Shown here: positions 38,504-47,827 of the stretch, one piece after another
Layout: every line of letters begins with the position of its first letter
How positions within the stretch are numbered: the first letter of the stretch is position 1
Origin: Cystobacter ferrugineus
Lineage (GTDB): Bacteria; Myxococcota; Myxococcia; Myxococcales; Myxococcaceae
Length of the DNA: 64,000 nt
Reading direction: 5' to 3'
Assembly: GCF_001887355.1 (NCBI RefSeq)
Contig: NZ_MPIN01000001.1
Coordinates: 124,001 to 188,000, forward strand
Program-made: the position numbers and the translations under genes
The notes under the pieces: generated by a model
The model's database searches: none
What the model was told of the DNA's origin: nothing
What the model saw: only the letters and a program-made list of their open reading frames with translations

Positions 38504-39439
38504 ATGTGGAAAATCTTACTTCTCCGGTCGACCCTGTTCCTCGCCCTCGTGGCATCCATCGCCGGGGCGGAGGAACGCGCTCCCAACGAACGAGCCATCT
38601 TCTTCTCGGATCATCCGAACCAGGAGGCTCCTGAAGTGTACGTCGTGGGCGGCGTCGTGACCGTTCTCGGCCTGGAGCAGCCCTGCGACCCGGCACGCAC
38701 GAAGATGCTGGGGTGGGAAGGCCGCTTCGAACCCTTGCAATGTGCTGGGCGGTGGGTGCTGCTCGCGCCGATTCGTGACTTGGAGCCCAAGGACCGGTTC
38801 ATGCTGTTGGTCACGCTCGCGGATGGGACGGAACTGCCCTTCACCGTGACGTCCAAGCAAGAAAACGTCATGGACCGGACCGGAGACCAGCAGGTCAACG
38901 TGTTCCGCGACCGAGAGGCCTCGAAGGCCGTGCTCGCATCCTTGCACGACTCACTTCGACGCGAGGAAAAGCTGCGGGAGACCGTCGCGCGCTACCAGAA
39001 GGAGGATTCGGTCGACCACGCCCTCGCGGCTCTCTTGTTGAAGGGAGCCACCAAACAAACGACGTTCCGGGAGCGGCGACGGGCGCTCTTCAGGTGCCCG
39101 ACGGGGGCGGAGTTCCGCATCACCGTTTTCGCCAGCAAGGGGCAGGACAAGATGGCGGTGGTCTTCAACGTGAAGAACAACAGCCCGAGCGAGCCTTGGG
39201 GTCTGATGGAAGCCCGTTTGTTGACGGCGGAGGGGCAGGAGGACAGACCGTTCGCGCTTCGGGCCTCTCGAAATCTCTGGGGGCCAGGAGGGGAGAGTGG
39301 GCAGATCGCCGTGGTCGTGGACGCGAGTGCCTTCGACTCCAAAGGGGGGCCCGAGAACCTCGTCCTCGAACTCTTCCGGCACGGAGATGGGCTGCGGCAA
39401 GCCTGGGTTTTTCTGGATCAGCACATCCTGCGTGAGTAG
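38504..39439 (+). CDS. DUF2381 family secreted protein (Myxococcus-type paralogous family)
   Basis: The 311-residue protein has a signal peptide (MWKILLLRSTLFLALVASI, cleaved after AGA). It carries the family hallmarks EVYVVGGVVTVLGLEQPCD, KMLGWEGRFEPLQC and DLEPKDRFMLLVTLADGTEL. A helical insert follows (residues about 130-185), then a beta-rich C-terminal half ending AWVFLDQHILRE. DUF2381 proteins occur in many copies in myxobacteria, often beside a Ser/Thr protein kinase gene. No kinase is present here, because the neighbour on the 5' side is the Gabija-like island. Function unknown. It is 11 bp upstream of the next lipoprotein gene and probably co-transcribed. Confidence 0.88.
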   Translation: MWKILLLRSTLFLALVASIAGAEERAPNERAIFFSDHPNQEAPEVYVVGGVVTVLGLEQPCDPARTKMLGWEGRFEPLQCAGRWVLLAPIRDLEPKDRFMLLVTLADGTELPFTVTSKQENVMDRTGDQQVNVFRDREASKAVLASLHDSLRREEKLRETVARYQKEDSVDHALAALLLKGATKQTTFRERRRALFRCPTGAEFRITVFASKGQDKMAVVFNVKNNSPSEPWGLMEARLLTAEGQEDRPFALRASRNLWGPGGESGQIAVVVDASAFDSKGGPENLVLELFRHGDGLRQAWVFLDQHILRE

Positions 39440-39450
39440 GACCCGACCTC

Positions 39451-39942
39451 ATGGTTCCAGTTCACATGCGACGTTCGCTGCCCGTCCTTCTGCTGTGCCT
39501 GTCCTCCTGCGCGACGACTCCCGGCAATGTGTCCCTGCGCTCGGATGGTACGCCTGGGCCGGAGGAGTGTCCGCAGAAAGCCCTCGAAGCCATGCGGATC
39601 CTCGGGTTGAGCGTGGGAGACGCCGCGGAGGTCGAGCTGGACGTCAACCAGACCGACGCCAGTCCCATCACGCTCTATGACGGACCCGTGGAGAGCATGC
39701 TCAACAGCCCCCTGGGTCCGTTCCCGTCGGTCAGCCGACTCTATGGGCGGGTATGGACGGGAGGACCCCAGGCCGTCATCCGGTATTACGAAGTGCAGCC
39801 CCCGGAACGCGAGCCCATTCCCATCTGCGCCGTGGCCCGGCTCGGCCTGGGTCAACTCCGCAAGAAGCCCGAGTCCAAGCCAGGCACGGCCATCCTCGAG
39901 TTCTCCAGCGCGGCGCTCTACATCGTGAACTCGTTTCGCTGA
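39451..39942 (+). CDS. lipoprotein of unknown function linked to DUF2381
   Basis: The 163-residue protein has a lipobox (LLLCLSSCATT) after MRRSLPV. Either ATG 39451 or ATG 39466 (MRRSLPVLLLCLSS, the more standard signal) may be used. The mature part contains PQKALEAMRILGLSVGD, a central DGPVESMLNSPLGPFPSVSR and PICAVARLGLG. It follows the DUF2381 gene closely; small lipoproteins of this kind accompany that family in myxobacteria. Its last 25 bp overlap the end of the convergent MFS gene. No function assigned. Confidence 0.75.
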   Translation: MVPVHMRRSLPVLLLCLSSCATTPGNVSLRSDGTPGPEECPQKALEAMRILGLSVGDAAEVELDVNQTDASPITLYDGPVESMLNSPLGPFPSVSRLYGRVWTGGPQAVIRYYEVQPPEREPIPICAVARLGLGQLRKKPESKPGTAILEFSSAALYIVNSFR

Positions 39943-41162
39943 GCGACGGCGACGCTCCGGCGCTCCAGGGCCATGGACACAGCGAAGAAGGTCAGTCCTC
40001 CCATCGCCATGGCCGCGCCCACCACCCCGGTGGCGTTCCAGCCGAAGCCCGCGGAAATCACCAGGCCCCCGAACCACGCCCCGAGCGCGTTGGCGAGATT
40101 GAAGGCCGAGTGGTTGAGCGACGCGGCCAGCGTCTGCGCGTCGGCGGCGACGTCCATGAGCCGAGTTTGTAGTCCCGGCACCAGCGCGAAGCCCATGCCG
40201 AGCGCGAACGCGGACAGCGACGCGGCCCACGGGTTGCGCGCGGTGAGCCAGAACGACAGGAGCGTGAGGACGTTCCAGAGCAGCGCCGCGACGATCGTCT
40301 TCGGCAGCGAGCGGTCCGCGAACGAGGCGCCGACCAGATTGCCCACGACCATCCCGAGCCCCACGCCCGACAGGACGAAGGGGACGAGCGTCACGCGCAG
40401 TCCCGCCAGCTCGGTCATCGTGGGCGTGATGTACGTATAGACGGCGAACAAACCTCCGAAGCCCACCGAGCCCACGCCCAGGGTCAGCCAGACCTGCACG
40501 CGCCGCAGCGCTCCGAGCTCACGCAGCGGACTGGCGCCCTCGACGGCGGCCGTCCTCGGGATGTTGAGCAGCGTGAGCAACCAGGCGCACGCGGCGATCC
40601 CGCCGATGAGCAGGTACGCGGTGCGCCAGCTCGCGTATTGGCCGATTCCCGTGGCCAGGGGCGAGCCCACGACACAGGCAATCGTCAAGCCGAGCATGAG
40701 CCGACCGACGGCACGCGCGCGCACCGCGGGGCCGGCCAGGTCCGCCACCACCAGCGCCGCCATGCCGAAGAAGGTGCCGTGGGGAAAGCCCGAGAGGAAG
40801 CGCAGCACCAGCAGGCTCTCGTAGGAGCGGGCCACCGCGCTCGCGATGTTGCCGAGCGCCAGGGCGGCCATCAATCCCAGGAGCGCGCGGTGCCGCGGGA
40901 GTTTCGCGCACGCCACCGCGAGCACGGGCGCTCCCACCATCACGCCGAGCGCATATGCGCTGATGAGATGCCCCGCCTTCGGCACGGACACGTGCAACTC
41001 CCGGGCGACGTCCGGCAGCAGGCCCATGATGGAGAACTCGCTCGTGCCAATGGCGAAGCCTCCGAGCGCCAGTGCGAACTCGGTCCAACGGGTCTGGGCG
41101 CGCGGTACGGCGGACGACGGGGCAGGGGGGGTTGTGGCGGTGGTGGAGACGGGAGGATGCAT
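39918..41162 (-). CDS. MFS transporter, DHA1 (drug/sugar efflux) type
   Basis: The 414-residue protein has 12 predicted transmembrane segments. FALALGGFAIGTSEFSIMGLLP, LPDVARELHVSVPKAGHLIS, GAPVLAVACAKLPRHRAL (motif A-like) and FLSGFPHGTFFGMAALV are the AraJ/YdhP/NepI-type DHA1 signature regions; these export drugs, arabinose or purine nucleosides. Substrate unknown. It converges on and overlaps the preceding lipoprotein gene by 25 bp. A HAD hydrolase gene lies 30 bp upstream in the same direction, so the two may form an operon. Confidence 0.92.
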   Translation of the reverse strand: MHPPVSTTATTPPAPSSAVPRAQTRWTEFALALGGFAIGTSEFSIMGLLPDVARELHVSVPKAGHLISAYALGVMVGAPVLAVACAKLPRHRALLGLMAALALGNIASAVARSYESLLVLRFLSGFPHGTFFGMAALVVADLAGPAVRARAVGRLMLGLTIACVVGSPLATGIGQYASWRTAYLLIGGIAACAWLLTLLNIPRTAAVEGASPLRELGALRRVQVWLTLGVGSVGFGGLFAVYTYITPTMTELAGLRVTLVPFVLSGVGLGMVVGNLVGASFADRSLPKTIVAALLWNVLTLLSFWLTARNPWAASLSAFALGMGFALVPGLQTRLMDVAADAQTLAASLNHSAFNLANALGAWFGGLVISAGFGWNATGVVGAAMAMGGLTFFAVSMALERRSVAVAQRNEFTM

Positions 41163-41192
41163 GCGAGGGCCTGGGGATGAACGGGCGGGAAC

Positions 41193-41867
41193 TCAGAGGG
41201 CGACAGGGACGGGCAGCGAGCGGAAGTCCTCCGCGATCCACTCGGGTTCTTCTCTCAGCAGGACGTCGCGCGAGAACGAGGTGGTCAACGCCACGCACCG
41301 GGCACCCGCGGCCCTGGCGGCGCGCAGCCCGAGCACGGCGTCCTCGAACACGACGCACCGGGTGGGCGGCACTCCCAGCGCCGCGGCCGCTTTCAGGTAC
41401 ACCTCGGGGTCGGGCTTGCCCCGTGTGACGTCCGCCGCCGTCACCCGCACGTCGAACAGCTCGCGCAGGCCCAGGCGGGACAGGGCGAGCTCGGCGTTCA
41501 TGGGCACCGCGCTCGTCCCCACCGCGTACGGGATACCCGCCCGCCGCAGCGCCGAGACGAACTCACCCACGCCGGGAATCGCGGACACCGGCTCGGTCGC
41601 GAGCTGGCGGTTGAAGAGCGTCTCGCGCTCGTGGATCAGGGTGACCAGCTCGCTCTCCCCGAGCCGCTCGCCGAACCAGGAGCGCAGCGTCTCGTCGGCC
41701 CGGCGCCCATTGGTCGCGAGGAGCTCGGCCTGGCTCGGGATGTAGCCGTGCGAGCGCGCGAACGTGTCCCACACCCGGTAGTGCAACTCGGTGGTGTCGA
41801 TGATGACGCCATCCAGGTCGAACAGGACGGCATCGAACGGGTAGGGGCGGAAGGTCCCTGGCTGCAT
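41193..41867 (-). CDS. HAD-IA phosphatase, beta-phosphoglucomutase-like
   Basis: The 224-residue HAD hydrolase has motif I AVLFDLDGVIIDTTELHY (two catalytic Asp), motif II in AVGTSAV, motif III GKPDPEVYLKAAAALG and motif IV VVFEDAVLGLRAARAAG. The helical cap and DGVI(I)D form match the beta-phosphoglucomutase/sugar-phosphate branch. ATG 41867 has AGGAG 9 nt upstream. It is divergent from a DeoR-type regulator, a class that usually senses sugar phosphates, which agrees with a sugar-phosphate substrate. With the MFS gene downstream it may form a small sugar-linked operon. Confidence 0.9.
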   Translation of the reverse strand: MQPGTFRPYPFDAVLFDLDGVIIDTTELHYRVWDTFARSHGYIPSQAELLATNGRRADETLRSWFGERLGESELVTLIHERETLFNRQLATEPVSAIPGVGEFVSALRRAGIPYAVGTSAVPMNAELALSRLGLRELFDVRVTAADVTRGKPDPEVYLKAAAALGVPPTRCVVFEDAVLGLRAARAAGARCVALTTSFSRDVLLREEPEWIAEDFRSLPVPVAL

Positions 41868-41954
41868 CGGGTTGGACTCCTGGAAGATGGGTGAACGAGA
41901 TGAATCGTGTCACATTCCGAATCAGGCATACTCTATATGTCGAAGGGAGGCGGT

Positions 41955-42761
41955 ATGCACGATCCGGCGGATACGAAGCCTGAACGGGTGAAGGAGGTAG
42001 GACGCACGCTCACCCGCGAGCGGCGCAAGCGGATCCTGGAGGCCCTGGCGAGCGACCAGCGCGTCCTGGCGAGTGACCTGGCGGCCCGGTTCGGCGTGTC
42101 GGAGGACACGGTCCGTCGCGACCTGCGCGAGCTCGCCGAGGAGGGGTTGCTCCGACGCGTCTACGGGGGCGCGGTCCCCCGGACTCCCGCCTCGCTCACC
42201 TATGCGGGACGGCGGAGCGAGTCGGTGGAGGCCAAGAGTGCCATCGCCGCCACCGCGGCCCGCTTCCTGCGCCCCGGTCAGGTGGTGTTCTTCGACGCGG
42301 GGACCACGGCCATGGCGGTCGCGACCCACGTGCCGAGGGACCTGACGTTGACGGTGGTCACCCACAGCCTGCCGGTCGCCTCGGCGCTGGCGGAGCATCC
42401 GACGGTCGAGGTCCTCGTGCTCGGGGGGAGGCTGCACAAGGAGTCACTCGCCATGTACGGGGCCGAGGTGGTCGATGGCTACCGCGGGGTGCGCGCGGAT
42501 CTGTGCGTGCTGGGGACGGCGAGCGTGCACCCGGAGCTCGGCCTGGGTGTCTTCAGCCACGAGGATGCCCAGGTCAAACGCGCGATGGTGAGCACGGCCG
42601 CGGAGGTCATGGTCGTCGCCGCGGGCGAGAAGCTGGGAACGACGGCCCCGTACCTCGTGGGGCCGCTGTCGCTGGTGGATCGGCTCGTGACGGACGGGGC
42701 CGCGCCCGACGAGGTGACACAGGCCCTGTCGCACGCGGGCATCGAGATTGTTCGCGGGTGA
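41955..42761 (+). CDS. DeoR/GlpR family transcriptional regulator
   Basis: The 268-residue protein from ATG 41955 (GGGAGG 4 nt upstream) has the DeoR helix-turn-helix (about residues 20-75; RRKRILEALASDQRVL, RFGVSEDTVRRDLRELAEEG, RRVYGGAV). A ribose-isomerase-like sensor domain follows (VVFFDAGTTAMAVATHV, GGRLHKESLAMYG, DLCVLGTASVHPELG, MVVAAGEKLG). Such regulators repress until a sugar phosphate binds. An earlier in-frame ATG (41937) is possible. It shares an 87-bp divergent region with the HAD phosphatase, the likely target. Confidence 0.9.
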   Translation: MHDPADTKPERVKEVGRTLTRERRKRILEALASDQRVLASDLAARFGVSEDTVRRDLRELAEEGLLRRVYGGAVPRTPASLTYAGRRSESVEAKSAIAATAARFLRPGQVVFFDAGTTAMAVATHVPRDLTLTVVTHSLPVASALAEHPTVEVLVLGGRLHKESLAMYGAEVVDGYRGVRADLCVLGTASVHPELGLGVFSHEDAQVKRAMVSTAAEVMVVAAGEKLGTTAPYLVGPLSLVDRLVTDGAAPDEVTQALSHAGIEIVRG

Positions 42762-42871
42762 CGGGGCTTCCGGGGGGGTTCTCCGCTGTTTTCCTTCCTG
42801 TCACTCCGCAAACCCGGATAATCGCAGTGACATGCAGGCGGTACGCACCACCACGCCGAGGGAGAAGGCTG

Positions 42872-44086
42872 ATGTCGATCAGGCCACGCTGCGGCCGGCA
42901 TTCATGGGGCTCGATGTTGTTGGCGGTCATCACGAGCCAAACGGCGGTCGCCGCGGCGAGCGGCGATCCAGCGGAGGGTTGCCAGAAGGTCGAACGGTCT
43001 CTGACGGCCAGTTCGGTCTTCCAGGGTGACACCTCCGTCTTTCCGCCGCCACAGCTCGAAATCCGCACGCCGTTCGAGCCCACGTCCTTCCCCAGTGCGG
43101 GCCGCAATTACCTGATCTACGAATTGCGCCTGCAGAACTTCTCGGACGCCGCCATGAAGATCCGCGCCGTTGACGTGCTCGATGCGGACGCTCCGGCCGA
43201 GAAGCCGATACTGGAGTTCAAGGCGCAGCAGCTCCATTCGCTGTTGCAACCAGTTGGCGGCCAGGCCCCCTCCAGTGGAGCGGATGACGGGTTCCAGTTG
43301 GCTGGCGGTAGTTCCGCGGTCGCCTTCTTTTGTCTGGCGTTCGATGAGGGCGCACCGGTTCCGCGCAAGCTGCGTCACAGCGTTTTCCTGGAAAACGCCG
43401 TGGTCAGCAGCCCGGACATCGGCACCGCGCATACGCCGCTACGTGTGCTGGCACCGCCCGTGTCGGGGACGGATTGGATTGCCGCGAACGGTCCCAGCAA
43501 CGACTCCCACCATCGGCTGGGCCTGTTCGTCGCCGGTGGTGTCGCGCGGATTTCCCGCCGTTACGCCATCGACTGGAAGCAGATCCGGGAAAACGCCTCC
43601 TTCTCCGGTGATGCGCGCGATGTCCACGCGTACCATGCCTATGGTCAGCAAGTGCTGGCCGTGGCCGATGGCACGGTCGTCAGCACCCGGGATGGCCTTC
43701 CGGACAATATTCCCCGCACCGCCGCGGGATTCAGTACGGCCGTGCCCATCACCCTGGAAACAGCCGCGGGCAACAGCGTCGTCCTCGACCTGGGCGGTAG
43801 GCAGTTCGCGTACTACGCTCACCTGCAGGCGGGCAGCCTGCGCGTGAAAAAGGGAGATCGTGTGAGGCGCGGCCAGGTGTTGGCGCGAATCGGCAACTCG
43901 GGCGATGCCCGCGAACCGCATCTCCATTTCCAGCTGGCGACCACACCGGACCTCATGGCGGCCGAAGGCATCCCTTACCTGATCGACCAATACGTGGTTG
44001 ACACCGGAAAGAACCGGGACAAACGCACACGTGAGCTTCCAGTGCGGGGAATGCTGATCGACTTCAATCAGCCGCGATCGAAATAG
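42872..44086 (+). CDS. secreted M23 family metallopeptidase
   Basis: The 404-residue protein starts at ATG 42872 after GGGAGAAGG and has a signal peptide (cleaved near TAVAAASG). The N-terminal 220 residues form a beta-rich region of unknown role. The C-terminal half is an M23/lysostaphin-type domain: YHAYGQQVLAVADGTVV, YYAHLQAGSLRVKKGDRVRR, GQVLARIGNSGDAREPHLHF, with zinc/catalytic His in the HLHF end (about residues 349-353). Full-length M23 enzymes cut peptidoglycan cross-bridges. Base composition is slightly lower in G+C than flanking genes. It does not appear linked to a secretion system. Confidence 0.88.
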   Translation: MSIRPRCGRHSWGSMLLAVITSQTAVAAASGDPAEGCQKVERSLTASSVFQGDTSVFPPPQLEIRTPFEPTSFPSAGRNYLIYELRLQNFSDAAMKIRAVDVLDADAPAEKPILEFKAQQLHSLLQPVGGQAPSSGADDGFQLAGGSSAVAFFCLAFDEGAPVPRKLRHSVFLENAVVSSPDIGTAHTPLRVLAPPVSGTDWIAANGPSNDSHHRLGLFVAGGVARISRRYAIDWKQIRENASFSGDARDVHAYHAYGQQVLAVADGTVVSTRDGLPDNIPRTAAGFSTAVPITLETAAGNSVVLDLGGRQFAYYAHLQAGSLRVKKGDRVRRGQVLARIGNSGDAREPHLHFQLATTPDLMAAEGIPYLIDQYVVDTGKNRDKRTRELPVRGMLIDFNQPRSK

Positions 44087-44217
44087 CGCGTTCGCGTCGA
44101 AGTGCTTGCCATTCGCGCGTCCTCGCAAAGGCCGACGCCACCACGTCAGGGTAGGGGGGACACATCGGGCGGCCGAGCCCCATCCCTTGTCCGCCAGGAG
44201 ATGGGGCCCGCCCTCCG

Positions 44218-46188
44218 TCAGTGGTCGCTGAGCAGCGCCGCGAGCTTGTCCTGCAGGCCCAGGTGGCCGGCGGCGAACTCCAGCATCCGCCGCTCCTTGC
44301 GATCGATGCGCCCGTCCACGAGCGCCATGTCCACGAGGTTCTTCAGGAAGACCTCGGCCTCGGGCGTGCCGCGCTGCACCAGCCGGGTGAACAGCGACGG
44401 CCCCGCGTTGATGGCCATCTCCACGTTGCTCCAGGGCACGCTCCAGCGGCGCGCGCAGTCCTCCAGGAGCTTGCGCTCGGTGCGATCCACCTGCCCATCC
44501 GCGCTGGCGAGCGCGGCCATCATGTAGAGCAGGCGCTGGCGCTCCTGGGGATCCGTGATGATTTCATCCCCGTGCTTCGGCGCGGGCGTGGGTTCGGGCT
44601 CCACGGGCGTCACGCCCTCGAGCGGGATGGCGCGCCGCTGCCGGGGAGGCGCCGCGTCGTAGCGCCGCTGCTCGCGGGCGTCCCACGACTCGTAGGGGTC
44701 GGCCGAGGCCAGCACCCAGTCGCGCTCGCCGCGGCCCAGCTCCGTGCCGCAGTAGTCGCAGGTGATGGCGGCCGAGTCCGTCAGGGCCGCGTTGCACTGG
44801 GGGCAGCGCGAGGTGGACATGCCGTTGTCCGTGTTGGTGCGCGCCCCATGCTTGCGCACGAGCGTGAACACCCAGCGCTGGGGCACGGTGGGCAGGGCGG
44901 GGGGCTTGCCGTCCACGGGGCCCTGGCCCATGCGCGCGCTCCAGCGCACCTCGACGTGGGCCTGGTCGAACCCGCCCGGCACCACGTCGAAGCCCCGGGT
45001 GGTGACTCCGCCCACGGCGCACTCGAGGAACACCCGGCGCAGGCGCCGCTGCCGCAACTGCGCCAGGTCCTCGTTCAGCCGGGAGATGAAGTCGGGCGCC
45101 GCCACCTTGTTGAGGCCCTGGGTCTGGGTGCGGCTCTGGGCGTCCACCCACTTCCAGAACAACAGCGAGGCACGGTCCTCGAGGATCTGCAGGTTGAGGG
45201 CGGGATCGGCCTCGCGCGCGTCGAGCAGGTGATCCACCTGGGCGTAGTGGCGCACGTACTCCATGCCCTGGGTGATCTCCGAGAGCGTCCAGTCGTAGTT
45301 GCCCGAGTTGACGATGGCGTCGCAGTAGCCGCAGCGGTTGGTGGCGCCGCCATTGTACGGAGCGCCGCAGTTGGGGCACTTGCCCTGGAAGAGATCCTCG
45401 CCGATGCGCGTCTTCACCCCGGGCTTGCGCACGAAGGACCAGACCTCGGTGAAGACCTCGGGGGGCACGCGCCGGGCGGCGGCGATGGCCTCCTCGTCCG
45501 AGGCGGTGGCGGCCACGTCGTTGTCGCGCATCTGGGCGCGCACGCGCAGGTGCACGGTGTCGAACCACTCGCTCTGATCCAGCCCGATGAGCTGCACGTC
45601 CAGCACCTGGATGTCGGTGATGGCGTCGCGCACGCCCTGGGCGCGCATGAGCTGCAACTGCACGTCGAAGCGCTGGGCGGTGGCGTCCGAGAGGAAGGGG
45701 CGCACGGGGGACATGTCGCGCTGGAACCAGGCCTGCTGCACCTGGAGGAAGAGCTGGCGCGTCTTGTCGAGCAGGGCTTGTGGCTCGAACTGGGGATCCT
45801 TGAGACGCAGCGCGTTGACCCAGCCCTGCACGTCCCGGGAGGAGAAGGTGGTGCGGTGCTCGGCCTCGCGCTGCTGGAGCGCGCGCTGGGTGGCGCCCGT
45901 GGGGTGGAGGTTCTTGCGGTAGAAGTGCCAGCCCACCCAGCACAGCGCGAGGAGCGGCAGCATGATGTGCGGGTAGCGGAAGGTGAACCGCACGAGCTCG
46001 AAGATGAGCCAGATGGGAATGCCGCCGCCCCCGCCATCCGAGTCATGGTCCCGGGAGGGGGCGGTGTAGTGCTCACCCCCTCCGCCGCGGGCATCGGCCA
46101 CGAGGGGAAGGAGCAACAGGGGCCCGAGGCTCGCGAGGAGCCAGGGAGCCCGGCGGACGAGGGAGCTGGGGAGCGCGGTTCGCATCAC
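44218..46188 (-). CDS. Tim44-like domain membrane protein with two zinc ribbons and a TerB-like domain
   Basis: The 656-residue protein has a signal/TM segment (RRAPWLLASLGPLLLLPLV), a Gly/Asp-rich spacer and a second TM (FRYPHIMLPLLALCWVGWHF). A first Tim44-like domain spans about 115-270 (LLDKTRQLFLQVQQAWFQRD, DVQLIGLDQSEW). Zinc ribbon 1 is CPNCGAPYNGGATNRCGYC. A second Tim44-like unit spans about 330-450, and zinc ribbon 2 is CPQCNA with CDYCG. A TerB/DjlA-N-like helical domain closes the protein (about 555-656; LYMMAALASADGQVDRTERK, DMALVDGRIDRKERRM). The repeat of Tim44-plus-ribbon suggests internal duplication. Function unknown; membrane-associated assembly or trafficking is a guess. 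Confidence 0.85.
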   Translation of the reverse strand: MMRTALPSSLVRRAPWLLASLGPLLLLPLVADARGGGGEHYTAPSRDHDSDGGGGGIPIWLIFELVRFTFRYPHIMLPLLALCWVGWHFYRKNLHPTGATQRALQQREAEHRTTFSSRDVQGWVNALRLKDPQFEPQALLDKTRQLFLQVQQAWFQRDMSPVRPFLSDATAQRFDVQLQLMRAQGVRDAITDIQVLDVQLIGLDQSEWFDTVHLRVRAQMRDNDVAATASDEEAIAAARRVPPEVFTEVWSFVRKPGVKTRIGEDLFQGKCPNCGAPYNGGATNRCGYCDAIVNSGNYDWTLSEITQGMEYVRHYAQVDHLLDAREADPALNLQILEDRASLLFWKWVDAQSRTQTQGLNKVAAPDFISRLNEDLAQLRQRRLRRVFLECAVGGVTTRGFDVVPGGFDQAHVEVRWSARMGQGPVDGKPPALPTVPQRWVFTLVRKHGARTNTDNGMSTSRCPQCNAALTDSAAITCDYCGTELGRGERDWVLASADPYESWDAREQRRYDAAPPRQRRAIPLEGVTPVEPEPTPAPKHGDEIITDPQERQRLLYMMAALASADGQVDRTERKLLEDCARRWSVPWSNVEMAINAGPSLFTRLVQRGTPEAEVFLKNLVDMALVDGRIDRKERRMLEFAAGHLGLQDKLAALLSDH

Positions 46189-46289
46189 CCCAAGACTAAC
46201 CGTTTCCGCCTTGTCAGGTTCGAGGACTCGCCGCAGGCTGGCGGCCGAGTGGCGGCCCGGTGGAGGGCCGGTCTTCAGGGAGGGGTTAC

Positions 46290-47066
46290 ATGGCGGAGTT
46301 CAAGGTCGACGCACGCGGGCCCATCGAGATCTGGACGATTGACGGGGAGGGGCGGCGCAACGCCATCAGCCGGGCGATGCTGGCGGAGCTGGAGGCGCTG
46401 GTGGGCCGGGTGTCCCAGGGGCACGACACGCGCGCGGTCATCATCACCGGGGCGGGGGACAAGGCCTTCTGCGCGGGGGCGGACCTCAAGGAGCGCGGCA
46501 CCATGAGCGAGCCCGAGGTGCGCGCCTTCCTGGACGGGTTGCGGCGCACCTTCCGGGCGATCGAGAAGAGCGACTGCGTGTTCATCGCGGCGCTCAACGG
46601 GGCGGCGTTCGGCGGGGGCACGGAGCTGGCGCTCGCGTGCGACATGCGGGTGGCGGCGCCCGCGGCCGAGCTGGGGCTCACCGAGGTGAAGCTGGGCATC
46701 ATCCCCGGGGGTGGCGGGACGCAGCGGCTCACGCGGCTGGTGGGTCCCGGGCGGGCCAAGGATCTCATCCTCACCGGGCGGCGGCTCAACGCAGCGGAGG
46801 CCTTCAGCATCGGGCTCGTGGGCCGGCTGGCGCCCGAGGGGCACCTGCTGGACACGGCGTATTCGCTCGCGGAGAGCATCGTGGAGAACGCGCCCCTGGC
46901 GGTGGCCACGGCCAAGCACGCCATCGACGAGGGGGTGTCGCTGGAGCTGGACGCGGCGCTCGCGCTGGAGCTGCGGCACTACGAGACGGTGCTCGCCACC
47001 GAGGACCGTCTCGAGGGCCTCAAGGCCTTCGCCGAGAAGCGCAAGCCCGTCTACAAGGGCCGCTGA
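46290..47066 (+). CDS. enoyl-CoA hydratase/isomerase family protein (methylglutaconyl-CoA hydratase-like)
   Basis: The 258-residue crotonase-fold protein from ATG 46290 (GGGAGGGG upstream) has oxyanion-hole residues in [14 protein letters not shown] and [18 protein letters not shown]. The catalytic-type Glu is in [20 protein letters not shown]. The [12 protein letters not shown] segment and overall form resemble AUH/LiuC 3-methylglutaconyl-CoA hydratases, the leucine step before HMG-CoA lyase; simple enoyl-CoA hydratase activity is the alternative. No other pathway gene is adjacent, although HMG-CoA lyase and an acyl-CoA carboxylase subunit are elsewhere in the window. Confidence 0.9.
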   Translation: MAEFKVDARGPIEIWTIDGEGRRNAISRAMLAELEALVGRVSQGHDTRAVIITGAGDKAFCAGADLKERGTMSEPEVRAFLDGLRRTFRAIEKSDCVFIAALNGAAFGGGTELALACDMRVAAPAAELGLTEVKLGIIPGGGGTQRLTRLVGPGRAKDLILTGRRLNAAEAFSIGLVGRLAPEGHLLDTAYSLAESIVENAPLAVATAKHAIDEGVSLELDAALALELRHYETVLATEDRLEGLKAFAEKRKPVYKGR

Positions 47067-47092
47067 GACGCGGGCGCGCCCCCCCGGGGTCT

Positions 47093-47827
47093 TCAGCTCG
47101 CGGCCCCGGGCTCGAAGCGCGCGAGGAAGACCTTGAACTGAAGCGAGACGAAGATCGGACGTGGAGCCACCAGTCCCACCTTGGCGAACATCGCGAACAG
47201 GGCGGCATCGGACTCGATGGGCCGCATCTTCGCGAAGGCCTGGCGCCGATGCTCCAGCGACTCCGGGGGGAGGCCATACGCCCGCCACCGCCGCAGCTCC
47301 ACGTTCATCAGCTCGGGGTCCATGCCGACGCGGCAGCCCAGGACGAGGGGCGCTCCGGGCTTGAGCCGCCGGGTCACCTCACGCAGCAGCTCGAGGCGGG
47401 CCTCCGTGCCTTCCACATGGTGGAGCACCCCCATCATCTGCGCGCCGTCGAACGGGGGGCCGGGGGGCAGGGTGTGCAGCTCGCCGACGTGCAGGTTCGT
47501 CCGGGAGAGCATTCCCTCGGCTTCCAGGCGCTTGCGGGCGACGGCGAGCATGGCCTCGGAGGGATCGATGCCCGTGAAGCGCCAGCCCGGCACGTCGAAC
47601 CGTTGATAGGGCATCAACTCCGCGCCCGTGCCCAGTCCCACGAAGAGCAGCGACGCGGCGTCCTGGCCGTCGAGCTGGGCGGTCAGCGCGCTGACGCCGA
47701 GCTCATACATGGCCTGGGCGCCGGCGAGGGTGACGGACGCCTGGGTGTCGTAGTGGACGGCGCGGTCGGCGCCAAAGCCCGGAACGATGTGGTGGACAGA
47801 GGGGGTGGGGTGCTCGTGGAGAGCCAT
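47093..47827 (-). CDS. class I SAM-dependent methyltransferase
   Basis: The 244-residue protein carries SAM-binding motif I SLLFVGLGTGAELMP, an acidic end of beta-2 (FTGIDPSEAMLAVARKRL), motif II-like FDGAQMMGVLHHVEGTEA and motif III LKPGAPLVLGCRVG. The family resembles UbiE/Methyltransf_25 small-molecule enzymes. Substrate unknown. Convergent with the enoyl-CoA hydratase gene, 26 bp apart, and upstream of nothing on its own strand that suggests a pathway. Confidence 0.85.
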   Translation of the reverse strand: MALHEHPTPSVHHIVPGFGADRAVHYDTQASVTLAGAQAMYELGVSALTAQLDGQDAASLLFVGLGTGAELMPYQRFDVPGWRFTGIDPSEAMLAVARKRLEAEGMLSRTNLHVGELHTLPPGPPFDGAQMMGVLHHVEGTEARLELLREVTRRLKPGAPLVLGCRVGMDPELMNVELRRWRAYGLPPESLEHRRQAFAKMRPIESDAALFAMFAKVGLVAPRPIFVSLQFKVFLARFEPGAAS

